DNA of 64,000 nucleotides from Paraglaciecola sp. MB-3u-78 (GTDB lineage Bacteria; Pseudomonadota; Gammaproteobacteria; Enterobacterales; Alteromonadaceae), in the NCBI RefSeq assembly GCF_002835935.1, contig NZ_PJCF01000006.1, forward strand, positions 124,001 to 188,000. The letters run 5' to 3'. A program made the position numbers and the translations under genes. Below are positions 53,544-63,327 of the stretch, piece after piece. The first letter of the stretch is position 1. Every line of letters begins with the position of its first letter. Under the pieces are notes generated by a model, which was not told the DNA's origin, did no database searches, and saw only the letters and a list, made by a program, of their open reading frames with translations.

Positions 53544-54467
53544 CTAAGTAGCCGCTGAATACTGATTACGACCTGCTTGCTTCGCTTTGTATAAATTGAT
53601 GTCGGCCTTATCAATCAAATCTATAGGATCCGCCACAGTATTTTTTTTATGGGTGGGGCTAAAGGCTGAAATACCCACGCTGATTGTCACAACAGGATAT
53701 GAAGCCCGATGTGCAGATGGAATACTCCGGTTTTGCACATTTTGGATTAACTCCTGTGCCACCTGTTCAGCCCCTTTTAAATCTGTGAAAGGTAATAGTA
53801 GGACAAATTCTTCTCCGCCATATCTCGCAGCAAAATCGCGCTCTCTCCTTTTACTTGAAGCTATAATTGAAGCTATAATTTTCAAACATTTATCACCCTC
53901 CAAGTGACCAAACTCATCGTTAAATAACTTAAAATCATCAATATCGATAATTAATGCAGCCACGGAATGACTCCCCCGAACAGCTGCATACCATTCCTTA
54001 TTTAGCATAGTATCCAACTGCATTCTGTTGGCTAAGCCTGTCAGCCCATCAGTGCAGGAAACCAGAGCAAGTCTTTTCTGTTGCGCGACCATCGTCATTA
54101 AATTCGTGACACGGGAGACCAAAATTCTAGGCCGCGTTCTTTTGTCTATATAGTCCACTGCACCTAGGGTTAAACAATCTTCTTCTTCGTCAAGATTTGG
54201 CTTGTCGGCCAAAAACATCACTGGAATGTGGGCAGTAAGTTGGTTGTTTTTAACGAAAGTACATAATTCTTGTCCTGAAATAATTGGCGTATTCACCACA
54301 CTCAAAACCAAATCAATATCTTTAAGCATGATACTTTGTAATGCGGTTTTGCCATCTTGGGCTATTTCAATATTAAATGTTTTAGCGAAAAGCGAGGAGA
54401 GTGTGGAAATACTGACAACGTCCTCGTCAATAATGAGTAATGTAAGATGATGGTTAAAAGCTGTCAT
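53544..54467 (-). CDS. REC-GGDEF diguanylate cyclase with degenerate receiver
   Basis: 307 residues. REC (about 8-125) begins LLIIDED but has Val57 where the acceptor Asp belongs (DLVLSVVNTPIISG); Lys109 of the signalling site remains in DYIDKRTRP. GGDEF (about 140-305) has GGEEF at 217-221 and an inhibitory RxxD (RERD, 208-211) five residues before it. A 12-base tandem duplication in the GGDEF domain repeats IIAS (198-205). Cyclase with product feedback but no phosphorylation control. Confidence 0.92.
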   Translation of the reverse strand: MTAFNHHLTLLIIDEDVVSISTLSSLFAKTFNIEIAQDGKTALQSIMLKDIDLVLSVVNTPIISGQELCTFVKNNQLTAHIPVMFLADKPNLDEEEDCLTLGAVDYIDKRTRPRILVSRVTNLMTMVAQQKRLALVSCTDGLTGLANRMQLDTMLNKEWYAAVRGSHSVAALIIDIDDFKLFNDEFGHLEGDKCLKIIASIIASSKRRERDFAARYGGEEFVLLLPFTDLKGAEQVAQELIQNVQNRSIPSAHRASYPVVTISVGISAFSPTHKKNTVADPIDLIDKADINLYKAKQAGRNQYSAAT

Positions 54468-54757
54468 AACGTCCCTGCAAAATACGGCAATGAGCTACTG
54501 ACTAAAAAAGGCCCAAAATTTATAAAACTAATAAAAAACTGAATTTTAGTGTAAATATTAACCACTAATAAAGCATTTTCTTACTTATATTGCGAGCAAA
54601 ATCACGTATTAAATTTGCGCCTAGATTATTAGATTACATAGCTTCCTGTAATATATTCACTTAGGCATGGAATTTGACCAGTTTTTCATTGTTAGCGAGT
54701 GAACCTCGAGATAAAAACACGTAAACTTATGTTTTACTAATATCTTTTGAGCAACAG

Positions 54758-56575
54758 TTGTCAGATCACCCAGCACATTTTTCGCCTGCAATTACCCAAG
54801 CGCAACAAGTATTAAAACACACATTTGGCTATGATCATTTTCGTGATGGACAAGCACAAGTTATAAACCAAGTGATGCTACAAAAAGATGTGTTGGTTCT
54901 TATGCCTACTGGTGGCGGTAAGTCTTTGTGTTATCAAATTCCGGCTATATTATTACCAGGTCTCACGATTGTTGTTTCACCCCTGATATCGTTAATGAAA
55001 GATCAGGTCGATGCCCTTTTAACCTATGGCGTCAATGCCGCTTACATAAATTCAAACTTGTCGCCACAAGATATGTTTAAGGTTTTCAGAGGCATGCAAG
55101 ATGGCAAATACAAACTAATTTACGTTGCGCCTGAAAGGCTTATGCAACTGGAGTTTATCCAACGTTTACAAGGGCTTACAATAAGCCTTATTGCAGTTGA
55201 CGAAGCTCATTGTGTATCACATTGGGGCCATGACTTTAGAAAGGACTATAGACTACTTGGGCAATTAAAAGCCACTTTCCCGTATATCCCAATTATGGGT
55301 TTAACTGCTACCGCCGACCTTGCCACCCGTGCAGATATCACTCAGCAACTAAAGTTACAGCAACCCTTTATCTTCAAAGGAAGTTTTGACCGCCCTAATA
55401 TCCGATACAACCAAGTCACCAAATACAAGGCCACAGACCAAGCAATTGCTTTTGTAAAGCAACAAGACGGTAGCGGTATTATTTATTGTAATAGCCGCAG
55501 AAAGGTAGACGATCTCAGCATCGCTTTGGCCAAACACGGGGTTAATTGTGCTGGTTATCACGCCGGTCTTGAAGGTGAAATTCGTGACAAAATACAGCGG
55601 GATTTTATACAAGACAAAATTGACATCATAGTAGCAACTGTGGCGTTTGGCATGGGAATAGACAAATCTAATGTGCGCTTTGTTGTGCATTTTGACTTAC
55701 CACGAAGTATTGAATCATATTATCAAGAAATAGGCCGAGCAGGCAGAGACGGTATGCCCGCCGAAGCGTTATTATTATTTGACGAAAAAGATGCAGCTCG
55801 CATTCGTCAATGGATATCAACGGGTGAAAATCCACATAGAAATAGTGTAGAACTTCAAAAATTTGCGGCTATGGAAGCGTTTGGTGAAGCGCAAACCTGT
55901 CGCCGACAAATTTTACTCAACTATTTTGCTGAATATTCTGCGGGACACTGTGGTAACTGCGATATTTGCCTCGACCCACCCAAAGCATTCGATGGCACTG
56001 TCGATGCGCAAAAGGTTCTATCTTGTGTGTTTCGTCTAAAACAATCTGTTGCCGGCCAATATTTAATTGATGTGCTCAGAGGTAAACAACTAAAGCGCAT
56101 TCTAGAACACGGCCATGATAAATTGACTACTTATGCTATCGGCAAAGATAAATCAGATGCCTATTGGCACAACATTATTAATCAATTAATCCACCGCGGA
56201 TTTCTTAGGGTAGATATCACCCAAAACGCAGTTTTGAAATTAACTGAAGAAGCGAGGCCGATATTACAACAAGCGCAAAAATTGCAGCTGGCGGTGCCAA
56301 GGCTGAGTCTTGATTTAAGTAAAAAAGCACAGCTCATTACACAAGATTATGATCGTGCGCTGTTCGCTAAACTGAAACATTTACGCAAAACTATTGCTGA
56401 GCAGGATGATGTGCCACCTTTTGTGGTATTTAGCGATGCAACACTAGCCGATATGGCAGATAAATTTCCAGAGTCCGCGTTCGACTTCTTAGATATTCAT
56501 GGTGTAGGTCAAACTAAACTCGAACGTTATGGTGAGCGTTTTATTGCCGCGATTTCGAAGCACATTAATAAGTAA
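54758..56575 (+). CDS. recQ: ATP-dependent DNA helicase RecQ
   Basis: 605 residues from a TTG; no in-frame ATG lies upstream before a stop. Motif 0/I FRDGQAQVINQV and MPTGGGKSLCYQIPA, DEAH box VDEAHCVSHWGHDFRKDY, motif VI IGRAGRDG, four zinc cysteines (CRRQILLNYF, CGNCDIC), winged helix and a C-terminal HRDC domain (about 530-605, HLRKTIAEQDDVPPFVVFSDA). Unwinds recombination and replication intermediates. Confidence 0.96.
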   Translation: MSDHPAHFSPAITQAQQVLKHTFGYDHFRDGQAQVINQVMLQKDVLVLMPTGGGKSLCYQIPAILLPGLTIVVSPLISLMKDQVDALLTYGVNAAYINSNLSPQDMFKVFRGMQDGKYKLIYVAPERLMQLEFIQRLQGLTISLIAVDEAHCVSHWGHDFRKDYRLLGQLKATFPYIPIMGLTATADLATRADITQQLKLQQPFIFKGSFDRPNIRYNQVTKYKATDQAIAFVKQQDGSGIIYCNSRRKVDDLSIALAKHGVNCAGYHAGLEGEIRDKIQRDFIQDKIDIIVATVAFGMGIDKSNVRFVVHFDLPRSIESYYQEIGRAGRDGMPAEALLLFDEKDAARIRQWISTGENPHRNSVELQKFAAMEAFGEAQTCRRQILLNYFAEYSAGHCGNCDICLDPPKAFDGTVDAQKVLSCVFRLKQSVAGQYLIDVLRGKQLKRILEHGHDKLTTYAIGKDKSDAYWHNIINQLIHRGFLRVDITQNAVLKLTEEARPILQQAQKLQLAVPRLSLDLSKKAQLITQDYDRALFAKLKHLRKTIAEQDDVPPFVVFSDATLADMADKFPESAFDFLDIHGVGQTKLERYGERFIAAISKHINK

Positions 56576-56682
56576 CCTGATCTCTAAATAAGTAAATATT
56601 GTAAAAGCAAATGCCACTCAAGGTTTACTTATTAGGGCGATTTGGCGCATACTGATTTATCTTATTTGATCTGATAAAATCA

Positions 56683-58080
56683 ATGCCAGTTAAAGCTGTT
56701 CCACAAAAAAATGCAGACCTAAAAGTCGAAAAACTGAAAATTCCGCCTCACTCTATCGAAGCTGAGCAATCGGTATTGGGCAGTATGTTAATTGCCCCTG
56801 ATTCGTGGGATAAAGTGGCTGAAATTGTGGTAGAGACAGACTTTTACAACCGTTCACATCAAATCATTTTCCGCGCTATTGTCCGCCTCCTGACTAAAAG
56901 CCACCCTATTGATTTAATTACCGTTTCTGAAGATTTAGAAGGTATGGATGAGTTAGAGTCCGCAGGTGGTTTTGCTTATTTAGGTGAGTTAGCCAAAAAT
57001 ACACCAAGCTCAGCCAATGTATCCGCATATGCACAAATCATAAAAGAACGCGCGGTGATCCGTGAGCTCATTGGTGTCGCCCATGTCATTGCTGATACCG
57101 GATATAATCCTGAAGGTCGCAATAGTGGTGAAATTCTCGATATGGCCGAGAGTAAGGTATTCGAAATTGCCGAAAAACGCACCGGCAAAGACGAAGGCCC
57201 AAAAAATGTTGAGGCTGTGTTAACCAAAACCATCGATCGTCTTGAAGTATTAGTTAAGAGTAATAAAGAAGTCACAGGAGTATCTACTGGTTACACTGAC
57301 CTAGATAAAAAAACCAGTGGCCTGCAACCTTCAGATTTAATTATTGTTGCAGCTAGACCCTCAATGGGTAAAACCACCTTCGCTATGAACCTGTGCGAAA
57401 ATGCGATGTTATTGGAAGAAAAACCGGTATTGGTATTCAGCTTAGAAATGCCCTCTGAACAAATTATGATGAGGATGTTGGCATCCCTTAGCCGAGTCGA
57501 TCAAACCAAAATTCGTACTGCGCAGCTTGACGATGAGGATTGGGCCAGGATGTCTAATACTATGGCCATGCTAAAGGACAAAGATAATTTGTTTATTGAT
57601 GATTCTTCCGGTTTGACCCCTATGGATGTGCGCACCCGTTCAAGAAAATTGGCCCGTGAGAAAGGGGGGATCAGCCTGATCATGATTGATTATTTACAAT
57701 TAATGCAGGTACCAGGATTAAGTGATAATCGAACCTTAGAAATTGCCGAAATTTCACGTTCCCTTAAATCTTTAGCAAAAGAATTAGAAGTCCCAGTGGT
57801 GGCGTTATCCCAGTTAAACCGAAGCCTTGAGCAACGCAGCGATAAACGCCCAATCAACTCGGACCTGCGAGAATCAGGGTCAATTGAGCAAGATGCTGAT
57901 TTAATCATGTTTATTTATCGAGACGAGGTTTATAACGAGCAAAGTACTGATCAAGGTGTCGCTGAAATTATTATAGGTAAACAGCGTAACGGTCCCATAG
58001 GTACATCACGGCTGACATTCCAAGGCCAGTTTTCACGCTTCGATAATTATTCTGGGCCAGCTGTAGAAGACAAGTACTAA
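56683..58080 (+). CDS. dnaB: Replicative DNA helicase DnaB
   Basis: 465 residues: N-terminal domain (IPPHSIEAEQSVLGSMLI), Walker A ARPSMGKTTFAMNLCENAM, DnaB motif VFSLEMPSEQIMMRMLAS, H3 ISLIMIDYLQLMQVPG and H4 DLRESGSIEQDADLIMFIYRDE. Hexameric fork helicase. Complete, no intein. Convergent with ompA over a shared terminator. Confidence 0.98.
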   Translation: MPVKAVPQKNADLKVEKLKIPPHSIEAEQSVLGSMLIAPDSWDKVAEIVVETDFYNRSHQIIFRAIVRLLTKSHPIDLITVSEDLEGMDELESAGGFAYLGELAKNTPSSANVSAYAQIIKERAVIRELIGVAHVIADTGYNPEGRNSGEILDMAESKVFEIAEKRTGKDEGPKNVEAVLTKTIDRLEVLVKSNKEVTGVSTGYTDLDKKTSGLQPSDLIIVAARPSMGKTTFAMNLCENAMLLEEKPVLVFSLEMPSEQIMMRMLASLSRVDQTKIRTAQLDDEDWARMSNTMAMLKDKDNLFIDDSSGLTPMDVRTRSRKLAREKGGISLIMIDYLQLMQVPGLSDNRTLEIAEISRSLKSLAKELEVPVVALSQLNRSLEQRSDKRPINSDLRESGSIEQDADLIMFIYRDEVYNEQSTDQGVAEIIIGKQRNGPIGTSRLTFQGQFSRFDNYSGPAVEDKY

Positions 58081-58100
58081 TACCACTAATTTCTGAACAA

Positions 58101-58133
58101 AAAAAAAGAGATGCAACTAGCATCTCTTTTTTT
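58101..58133. terminator. Bidirectional terminator between dnaB and ompA-like gene
   Basis: AAAAAAAGAGATGC pairs with GCATCTCTTTTTTT around a 5-base AACTA loop. It has A- and T-runs on either side. Confidence 0.92.
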
Positions 58134-58145
58134 GTAGTCAATAGT

Positions 58146-59417
58146 TTATCTTTCGACTTTCACTCTATTTCTTGCCGATACATTTGCAGTAATTCGACGA
58201 TTAACCTTATTAGCCGCAACAGTGTTAGATGTATCCAACAACTGAGTTTCCCCAAACCCTTTAGCGGTTAAACGTGCACCATCAATACCATATTTATTGA
58301 TTAGAAGTGTTCTAACAGCATTTGCTCGCTTTTGAGATATCATCATATTGTAATCAGCATCACCTGGTGCAGAAGCATGACCTTCAATAACAGCATCTGT
58401 ACCTGGGAATCGCTCCATGAAATCTGCAAATGCTTGGAACTGGGCATTATTTGCGTTATCAATAATCGAACTATTGTTGCCAAACGACACATTTAGATTA
58501 GTTGATACCTCTTCCTCAACAAATACACTACAACCATTTGCATCGACTTTATCTGTCATAGGTGTGTCAGCACAATTATCTACATCGTCTAGTATACCGT
58601 CTTGGTCAGTATCTAATAATAAGCTACAGCCTTTGGCACCGACTTTTGTTCCGACTGGGGTATCTGGACACATATCAATTGTATTTAGTATACCATCACC
58701 GTCAAGATCGTTTTTACAGCCGTAACTGTCGACCTCAGTTCCTGCAGGTGTGTCCGGACAGTTATCTAAACGGTTAATCACGCCATCGCCATCCAAATCC
58801 AAAGTACAACCCATAGAATCTACTGCTGTACCCGCTGGTGTATCTAAACATTGGTCTTGGCTATCGACCACACCATCATTATCACCATCTTTTGGCATTG
58901 ACATAGCTATTGAACCACCGAAAGCGTATGCTAAACCCAATTTAAATCCCAAGTGAGTTCCACTCTCACCGCTATCTAAATTTTGGTAGGCAGCCACCTC
59001 AGTAACAATTTTCATGCTGTTACCTACATCCCAGTGTTTGCCCAAACCGATATTGGCCATAAGATCACGATCAGTGATTTTGGTAAATTTTAAACCGCCA
59101 AAAGCATAAAGCATGTCATCAGACAAAAAATATAATACGTCTGCACCTAAGCGATTTCCTGACTTGTCTGATGGGGATGCGTCAATATTTAAGTGAGATA
59201 ATTCCAATCGGGCAGCCCACCCAGGAGTAAACTTAAATCCCATTTCAGCGCCAAATCCAACACCATTATCCAAGAAATCTGGGAGGCCAGTTTCAGATTG
59301 ATCAGTTGCATAATACTCAACAAATCCAGCAACCCACTTTTCATTTTCTTTAGTCTGAGCTTGAACATTTGCACTCAAAGCGGCTGCTACAGCACTTAAA
59401 AGCAATAATCTTTTCAT
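58146..59417 (-). CDS. OmpA/OprF-like porin with thrombospondin type 3 repeats
   Basis: 423 residues: signal peptide ending VQAQTKE (about 20), an eight-strand barrel (about 22-175), four acidic TSP3-type calcium repeats (about 177-300, DGDNDGVVDSQDQCLDTPAGT, DLDGDGVINRLDNCPDTPAGT, with cysteine pairs) and an OmpA peptidoglycan-binding domain (about 308-415, VIEGHASAPGDADYNMMISQKRANAVR). The layout is that of Pseudomonas OprF. Structural porin linking outer membrane to the wall; binds Ca2+. Terminator shared with dnaB. Confidence 0.93.
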   Translation of the reverse strand: MKRLLLLSAVAAALSANVQAQTKENEKWVAGFVEYYATDQSETGLPDFLDNGVGFGAEMGFKFTPGWAARLELSHLNIDASPSDKSGNRLGADVLYFLSDDMLYAFGGLKFTKITDRDLMANIGLGKHWDVGNSMKIVTEVAAYQNLDSGESGTHLGFKLGLAYAFGGSIAMSMPKDGDNDGVVDSQDQCLDTPAGTAVDSMGCTLDLDGDGVINRLDNCPDTPAGTEVDSYGCKNDLDGDGILNTIDMCPDTPVGTKVGAKGCSLLLDTDQDGILDDVDNCADTPMTDKVDANGCSVFVEEEVSTNLNVSFGNNSSIIDNANNAQFQAFADFMERFPGTDAVIEGHASAPGDADYNMMISQKRANAVRTLLINKYGIDGARLTAKGFGETQLLDTSNTVAANKVNRRITANVSARNRVKVER

Positions 59418-59505
59418 TTAATTAATCCCTTATTTTCATTTTAAATTGTTGGCATAGAAATTCGTTTGATAATATATATATGCATATCTTTAAATCAACT
59501 ATTTT

Positions 59506-59561
59506 ATTGTGTTTAGATACCTATAATTGTGTTTAGATACCTAATTATTATATTTAGAAAC
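59506..59561. repeat. Short tandem repeat upstream of the ompA-like gene
   Basis: About two and a half units of ATTGTGTTTAGATACCTATA, the last worn (TATATTTAGAAACCTA), run up to the yjbQ stop. Unit about 18-20 bases. Confidence 0.6.
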
Positions 59562-59981
59562 CTATTTCCCACAAATAGTCACAATTAAGTGACGATTTCC
59601 TGCTCTAACTCGGTGTTCACCCAATACTATGCCTTGCCACATACCTAAACCTAAAGTGCCTTCTATGATAGGGATGGTAAGGTTGTTGCCAAGTAAACTG
59701 GCTTTAATATGGGCAGGCATATCATCTGCACCCTCATAGTTGTGCAAGTAATAAGCCATATTCTCTGGCACTATTTTATTGATATGGGTTTCTAAATCTT
59801 GGCGTACGGTAGGGTCAGCGTTTTCATTAATGGTTAAACTGGCGCTAGTATGTCGAATAAACAGGTGTAGTAAGCCTGTTTTGACTTGTCTCAAGCCTTC
59901 AAGTTGATTAACCACTTCGTCAGTGATCAGATGATATCCCCTGCTTTTGGGGGATAAAACGATAGATTGTTGAGTCCACAT
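59562..59981 (-). CDS. YjbQ family protein (thiamine phosphate synthase-like)
   Basis: 139 residues with [43 protein letters not shown] and GTWQGI-like [12 protein letters not shown]. Family members form a trimeric barrel and were shown to have weak thiamine phosphate synthase activity. Sits 16 bases after cheX on the same strand; may be cotranscribed. Confidence 0.92.
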   Translation of the reverse strand: MWTQQSIVLSPKSRGYHLITDEVVNQLEGLRQVKTGLLHLFIRHTSASLTINENADPTVRQDLETHINKIVPENMAYYLHNYEGADDMPAHIKASLLGNNLTIPIIEGTLGLGMWQGIVLGEHRVRAGNRHLIVTICGK

Positions 59982-59997
59982 GTATTTTTTATGCTTC

Positions 59998-60462
59998 TTA
60001 TTTGTTAAAGCACATTTCTAGGTAGAGGTTGCCTGATGTATGAGAAAATGGCATCACCATTTTTTTCCCATTGACTTGATGGTTTATCGTATGATTTATC
60101 CCAGAAACAATCATAGGCGTAGCCATACCAAAATCATAACCTTTTTGATCCAGTTCGTTTTTGGCTCCACCGCATATCATATTGGTGATTTCTCCCACCA
60201 TATCTTGCACATCAGAATCGATGCTATCAGGTTTTTCACCTAACATTTTGTGCATGATTTCTAACGCTAGCCCCTCATCAAAGGAAATAGACATAGAACC
60301 CTGAATATTGTCACCCACCATGCCAATCAAGCCAGAAACCTGCCCCCTCGCTTGATTATCACTTTTCTTTTTAGGTTTACCAGGCAATAACTCAATTTGT
60401 GCCATGGTTGTCAATACATTGAGTAAAGCAGCGATAAAGGGGTTAATAAACTCTGCGTTCAT
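59998..60462 (-). CDS. CheX-like chemotaxis phosphatase
   Basis: 154 residues. [18 protein letters not shown] opening, and the catalytic-type helix [18 protein letters not shown] with the Glu-x2-Asn spacing of CheX/CheC. Likely dephosphorylates a response regulator (CheY-P). No chemotaxis genes are nearby. Probably cotranscribed with yjbQ, 29 bases from zur upstream. Confidence 0.88.
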   Translation of the reverse strand: MNAEFINPFIAALLNVLTTMAQIELLPGKPKKKSDNQARGQVSGLIGMVGDNIQGSMSISFDEGLALEIMHKMLGEKPDSIDSDVQDMVGEITNMICGGAKNELDQKGYDFGMATPMIVSGINHTINHQVNGKKMVMPFSHTSGNLYLEMCFNK

Positions 60463-60491
60463 TGGATTAGTTGTTCCTTATTAGATTGGAT

Positions 60492-60941
60492 TTATTGGCA
60501 AGCAGCGCAGATACCATGAGCTTCAATTGTCTGATTTATTATGCTAAATCCAACAGTTTGGGCTTGTTTATCTAAGGTATCTTTTACTCCTTCAGATTGG
60601 ATTTCTTGTACATCACCACAAGTATCACAAATCAAAAACTGAACTGGGTGATTACAATCAAAATGATGACAGGCTACAAAGGCATTTGTGGATTCTATTT
60701 TATGAATGAGACCAAACTCTAAGAGAAAATCTAATGTTCTGTAGACCGTAGCTGGCTTTGCGTTAGACTCAGTTATTTTTAGAGTATCCAACAGTTCATA
60801 GGCACCTACAGCACCTTGTTGTTCGAGCAATAAAGCATAAATCTTTTCTCTCAGTAGAGTAAATCTAGCCCCTTTGTCTTCACAAAACTGCCTAGCTTTA
60901 TACACTTGAGCAGCAATAGAATGTTGGCAAGTATCAGTCAC
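60492..60941 (-). CDS. zur: Zinc uptake regulator Zur (Fur family)
   Basis: 149 residues from GTG 60941, chosen because GAGGGA precedes it; an ATG 24 bases earlier would put the site inside. Winged-helix part (ARQFCEDKGARFTLLREKIYALL, AKPATVYRTLDFLLEFGLIHKIES) and the metal core CHHFDCNHPVQFLICDTCGD..HGICAACQ with the structural zinc cysteines. Represses zinc-uptake genes when Zn is present. The stop is close to cheX, 29 bases. Confidence 0.95.
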   Translation of the reverse strand: MTDTCQHSIAAQVYKARQFCEDKGARFTLLREKIYALLLEQQGAVGAYELLDTLKITESNAKPATVYRTLDFLLEFGLIHKIESTNAFVACHHFDCNHPVQFLICDTCGDVQEIQSEGVKDTLDKQAQTVGFSIINQTIEAHGICAACQ

Positions 60942-61133
60942 ATTTCTTCCCTCAAAAAAAAGCATTTAATAATAACACTAATTTTTGTAGGTTGCGTATT
61001 TTAAGCATTTATTATTAGTTCTTCGCGACTACATACGTTAATTTTAATGATGCGATACTCTCATAAAAGTATATTTCGATACTGGGTTTTACTGTGTTAA
61101 CTTAAATTAGAAAATTTGATTTCTGGTAACTAT

Positions 61134-61976
61134 ATGATCCAACAAAATATATCGGTAACAGCTGAAACAAAAGCTATTTGGTTAATTTTCAGCGGTGAAA
61201 AAGTTTTTCAATCCACTGAACATTCAGGATTAATGATAGACACATGGGCAACGCTGGGTTTTGCCCATGCCTATCAAGAGCAAATCGTTCGAATAGGCAG
61301 TCATGGCGACTTACCTTGCTACTTAATCGATATGGGCAATGAACATATTGAACACGAACACCTTTCACTTGTCAGTATGCGTGCCTTACTCATGCAAAAC
61401 CAAACTAGCTTTTTTGGCATTGCCTCTAGAGCATGGCAGATTGCTCTGTTTATGCGCACTCATAGGTTTTGTGGTCAATGTGGTAGCTCTATGCAACAAA
61501 TTGATTGGGAAATGGCGATGCAGTGTTCACGGTGTCAGCACCGTTGTTACCCGCGAATTTCACCTTGTATTATCGTGTCTATCCGTCATAACGATAAAAT
61601 ATTGTTAGCACAAGGTAAACCTCAACGATCTAGGCAAATGTTTTCGACTTTGGCCGGTTTCGTAGAAAGTGGTGAAAGACTTGAACAAGCAGTGCACAGA
61701 GAAGTATTTGAAGAAGTAGGCATACAAGTTAAAAACCTGCGCTACTTTTCGAGCCAACCTTGGCCTTTCCCTCACTCATTAATGGTGGGGTTTCTGGCTG
61801 ACTTCGACTCAGGCGATATAAAAGTAGATGGCAAAGAAATACTCGAAGCATATTGGTTTGAACCAGATAAATTACCCAACATCCCACCCAAGTTATCCAT
61901 TGCGGGGCAACTGATCCAGCATACTATCGAAGAAATAAAACAGCAGAAAAACCTCACAATTCCCACCTATTCTTAA
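61134..61976 (+). CDS. nudC: NAD-capped RNA hydrolase / NADH pyrophosphatase NudC
   Basis: 280 residues from ATG 61134 (a TTG 18 bases earlier is less likely). Zinc ribbon FCGQCGSSM, MQCSRCQHRCYPR, Nudix box GFVESGERLEQAVHREVFEEVG and the NudC SQPWPFPHSLM motif. Removes NAD caps from RNA and cleaves NADH. Normal length. Diverges from zur. Confidence 0.96.
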   Translation: MIQQNISVTAETKAIWLIFSGEKVFQSTEHSGLMIDTWATLGFAHAYQEQIVRIGSHGDLPCYLIDMGNEHIEHEHLSLVSMRALLMQNQTSFFGIASRAWQIALFMRTHRFCGQCGSSMQQIDWEMAMQCSRCQHRCYPRISPCIIVSIRHNDKILLAQGKPQRSRQMFSTLAGFVESGERLEQAVHREVFEEVGIQVKNLRYFSSQPWPFPHSLMVGFLADFDSGDIKVDGKEILEAYWFEPDKLPNIPPKLSIAGQLIQHTIEEIKQQKNLTIPTYS

Positions 61977-61994
61977 TTAAAATTTGAGCATAAA

Positions 61995-62016
61995 AAACCC
62001 CACATCTGTGGGGTTT
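61995..62016. terminator. Terminator after nudC
   Basis: AAACCCCACA pairs perfectly with TGTGGGGTTT, 2-base loop (effectively tetraloop or larger in RNA), 18 bases beyond the stop. Confidence 0.75.
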
Positions 62017-62035
62017 GAATATTTTAGCGTATTGG

Positions 62036-62148
62036 TCTCGTCAACGAGATTCTTGATTTTTGGTTGCTTTCGCAACTCTGTTATAGCAGAGAAAACTCTT
62101 AAAGTGCAAGTTTTTGCTGAATATAGCGCAAGTTTTTACTAGATATAG
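62036..62148 (+). repeat. Hairpin series and 22-bp tandem repeat upstream of hemE
   Basis: Three short hairpins (TCTCGT CA ACGAGA 62036-62049; GTTGC..GCAAC 62063-62076; CTCTG..CAGAG 62076-62091) are followed by a 22-base tandem repeat (62105-62126 TGCAAGTTTTTGCTGAATA..., 62127-62148 CGCAAGTTTTTACTAGATA...) and a partial third copy. Between nudC and hemE. Could be leader or promoter architecture of hemE; not matched to a known riboswitch. Confidence 0.5.
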
Positions 62149-62248
62149 TGCAATTTACCCTTTTTTCAGTGGATAAAATCGCTACAATACAGACCTTTTT
62201 AAGCCCTTAGCCTAAGCAGGGCCAGTTAATTTTAATTTGAGGAAATCA

Positions 62249-63316
62249 ATGCAGCCATTGCAAAACGACCGATATTTAAGAGCATTGTTACGTCAACCAG
62301 TCGACACTACACCAGTATGGATGATGCGCCAAGCAGGTCGATATTTACCTGAATACAAAGCCACGAGAGCAAAAGCGGGCGACTTTATGTCACTCTGCAA
62401 AAATGCTGAATTAGCCTGCGAGGTCACACTCCAGCCATTACGTAGATTCGATCTAGACGCTGCCATCATATTTTCTGACATTTTGACTATCCCTGATGCA
62501 ATGGGATTAGGCTTATATTTTGAAACCGGGGAAGGCCCGAAGTTTGAACGGCCATTAACTTGCATGGCTGATATTAAAAAATTACCAGTACTGGATCCTG
62601 AAGTAGAACTGGGTTACGTAATGAATGCCGTGCGCACCATACGCAAAAATTTAAATGGATCAGTGCCTTTAATTGGCTTTTCTGGTAGTCCCTGGACACT
62701 CGCTACTTATATGATCGAAGGCGGCTCAAGTAAGGCTTTCACCAAAATCAAAAAAATGGCCTTCAGTGATCCACAAGCTTTGCACCTATTACTCGATAAG
62801 TTAGCCGACTCAGTTATTTTGTATCTTAACGCGCAAATTGCCGCTGGGGCTCAATCAGTGATGGTGTTCGACACTTGGGGCGGCGTATTGTCAGGTCGTG
62901 ATTACCAAGAGTTTTCTTTGCAATATATGCATAAAATTGTCGATAGTCTCACACGGGAAAATGATGGGCGTAAAGTGCCAGTGACTTTGTTCACTAAAAA
63001 TGCAGGTCTGTGGTTGGAATCTATCGCTGCAACAGGATGTGACGCAGTAGGTTTGGATTGGACAGTGGATATGGCTGATGCAAAAGCACGAATCGGCGAC
63101 AAAGTTGCATTACAAGGTAATATGGATCCCTCAATGTTGTATGCCCCTTCAGCACGAATTGAGCAAGAAGTGCAATTAATCCTCGAAGGTTTTGGTAAGG
63201 GCAATGGCCATGTATTTAATCTAGGCCATGGTATTCATTTAGATGTGCCACCTGACAATGCCAAAGTATTTATTGATGCGGTGCATAAATTGAGTAAACC
63301 CTATCATCAACAATAA
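62249..63316 (+). CDS. hemE: Uroporphyrinogen decarboxylase
   Basis: 355 residues from ATG 62249 (GAGG upstream; a TTG four codons earlier is not needed). Conserved [31 protein letters not shown] with the catalytic Asp, [29 protein letters not shown], and [11 protein letters not shown]. Turns uroporphyrinogen III into coproporphyrinogen III in haem synthesis. Normal length, complete. Confidence 0.98.
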   Translation: MQPLQNDRYLRALLRQPVDTTPVWMMRQAGRYLPEYKATRAKAGDFMSLCKNAELACEVTLQPLRRFDLDAAIIFSDILTIPDAMGLGLYFETGEGPKFERPLTCMADIKKLPVLDPEVELGYVMNAVRTIRKNLNGSVPLIGFSGSPWTLATYMIEGGSSKAFTKIKKMAFSDPQALHLLLDKLADSVILYLNAQIAAGAQSVMVFDTWGGVLSGRDYQEFSLQYMHKIVDSLTRENDGRKVPVTLFTKNAGLWLESIAATGCDAVGLDWTVDMADAKARIGDKVALQGNMDPSMLYAPSARIEQEVQLILEGFGKGNGHVFNLGHGIHLDVPPDNAKVFIDAVHKLSKPYHQQ

Positions 63317-63327
63317 CGCCTAAACAC

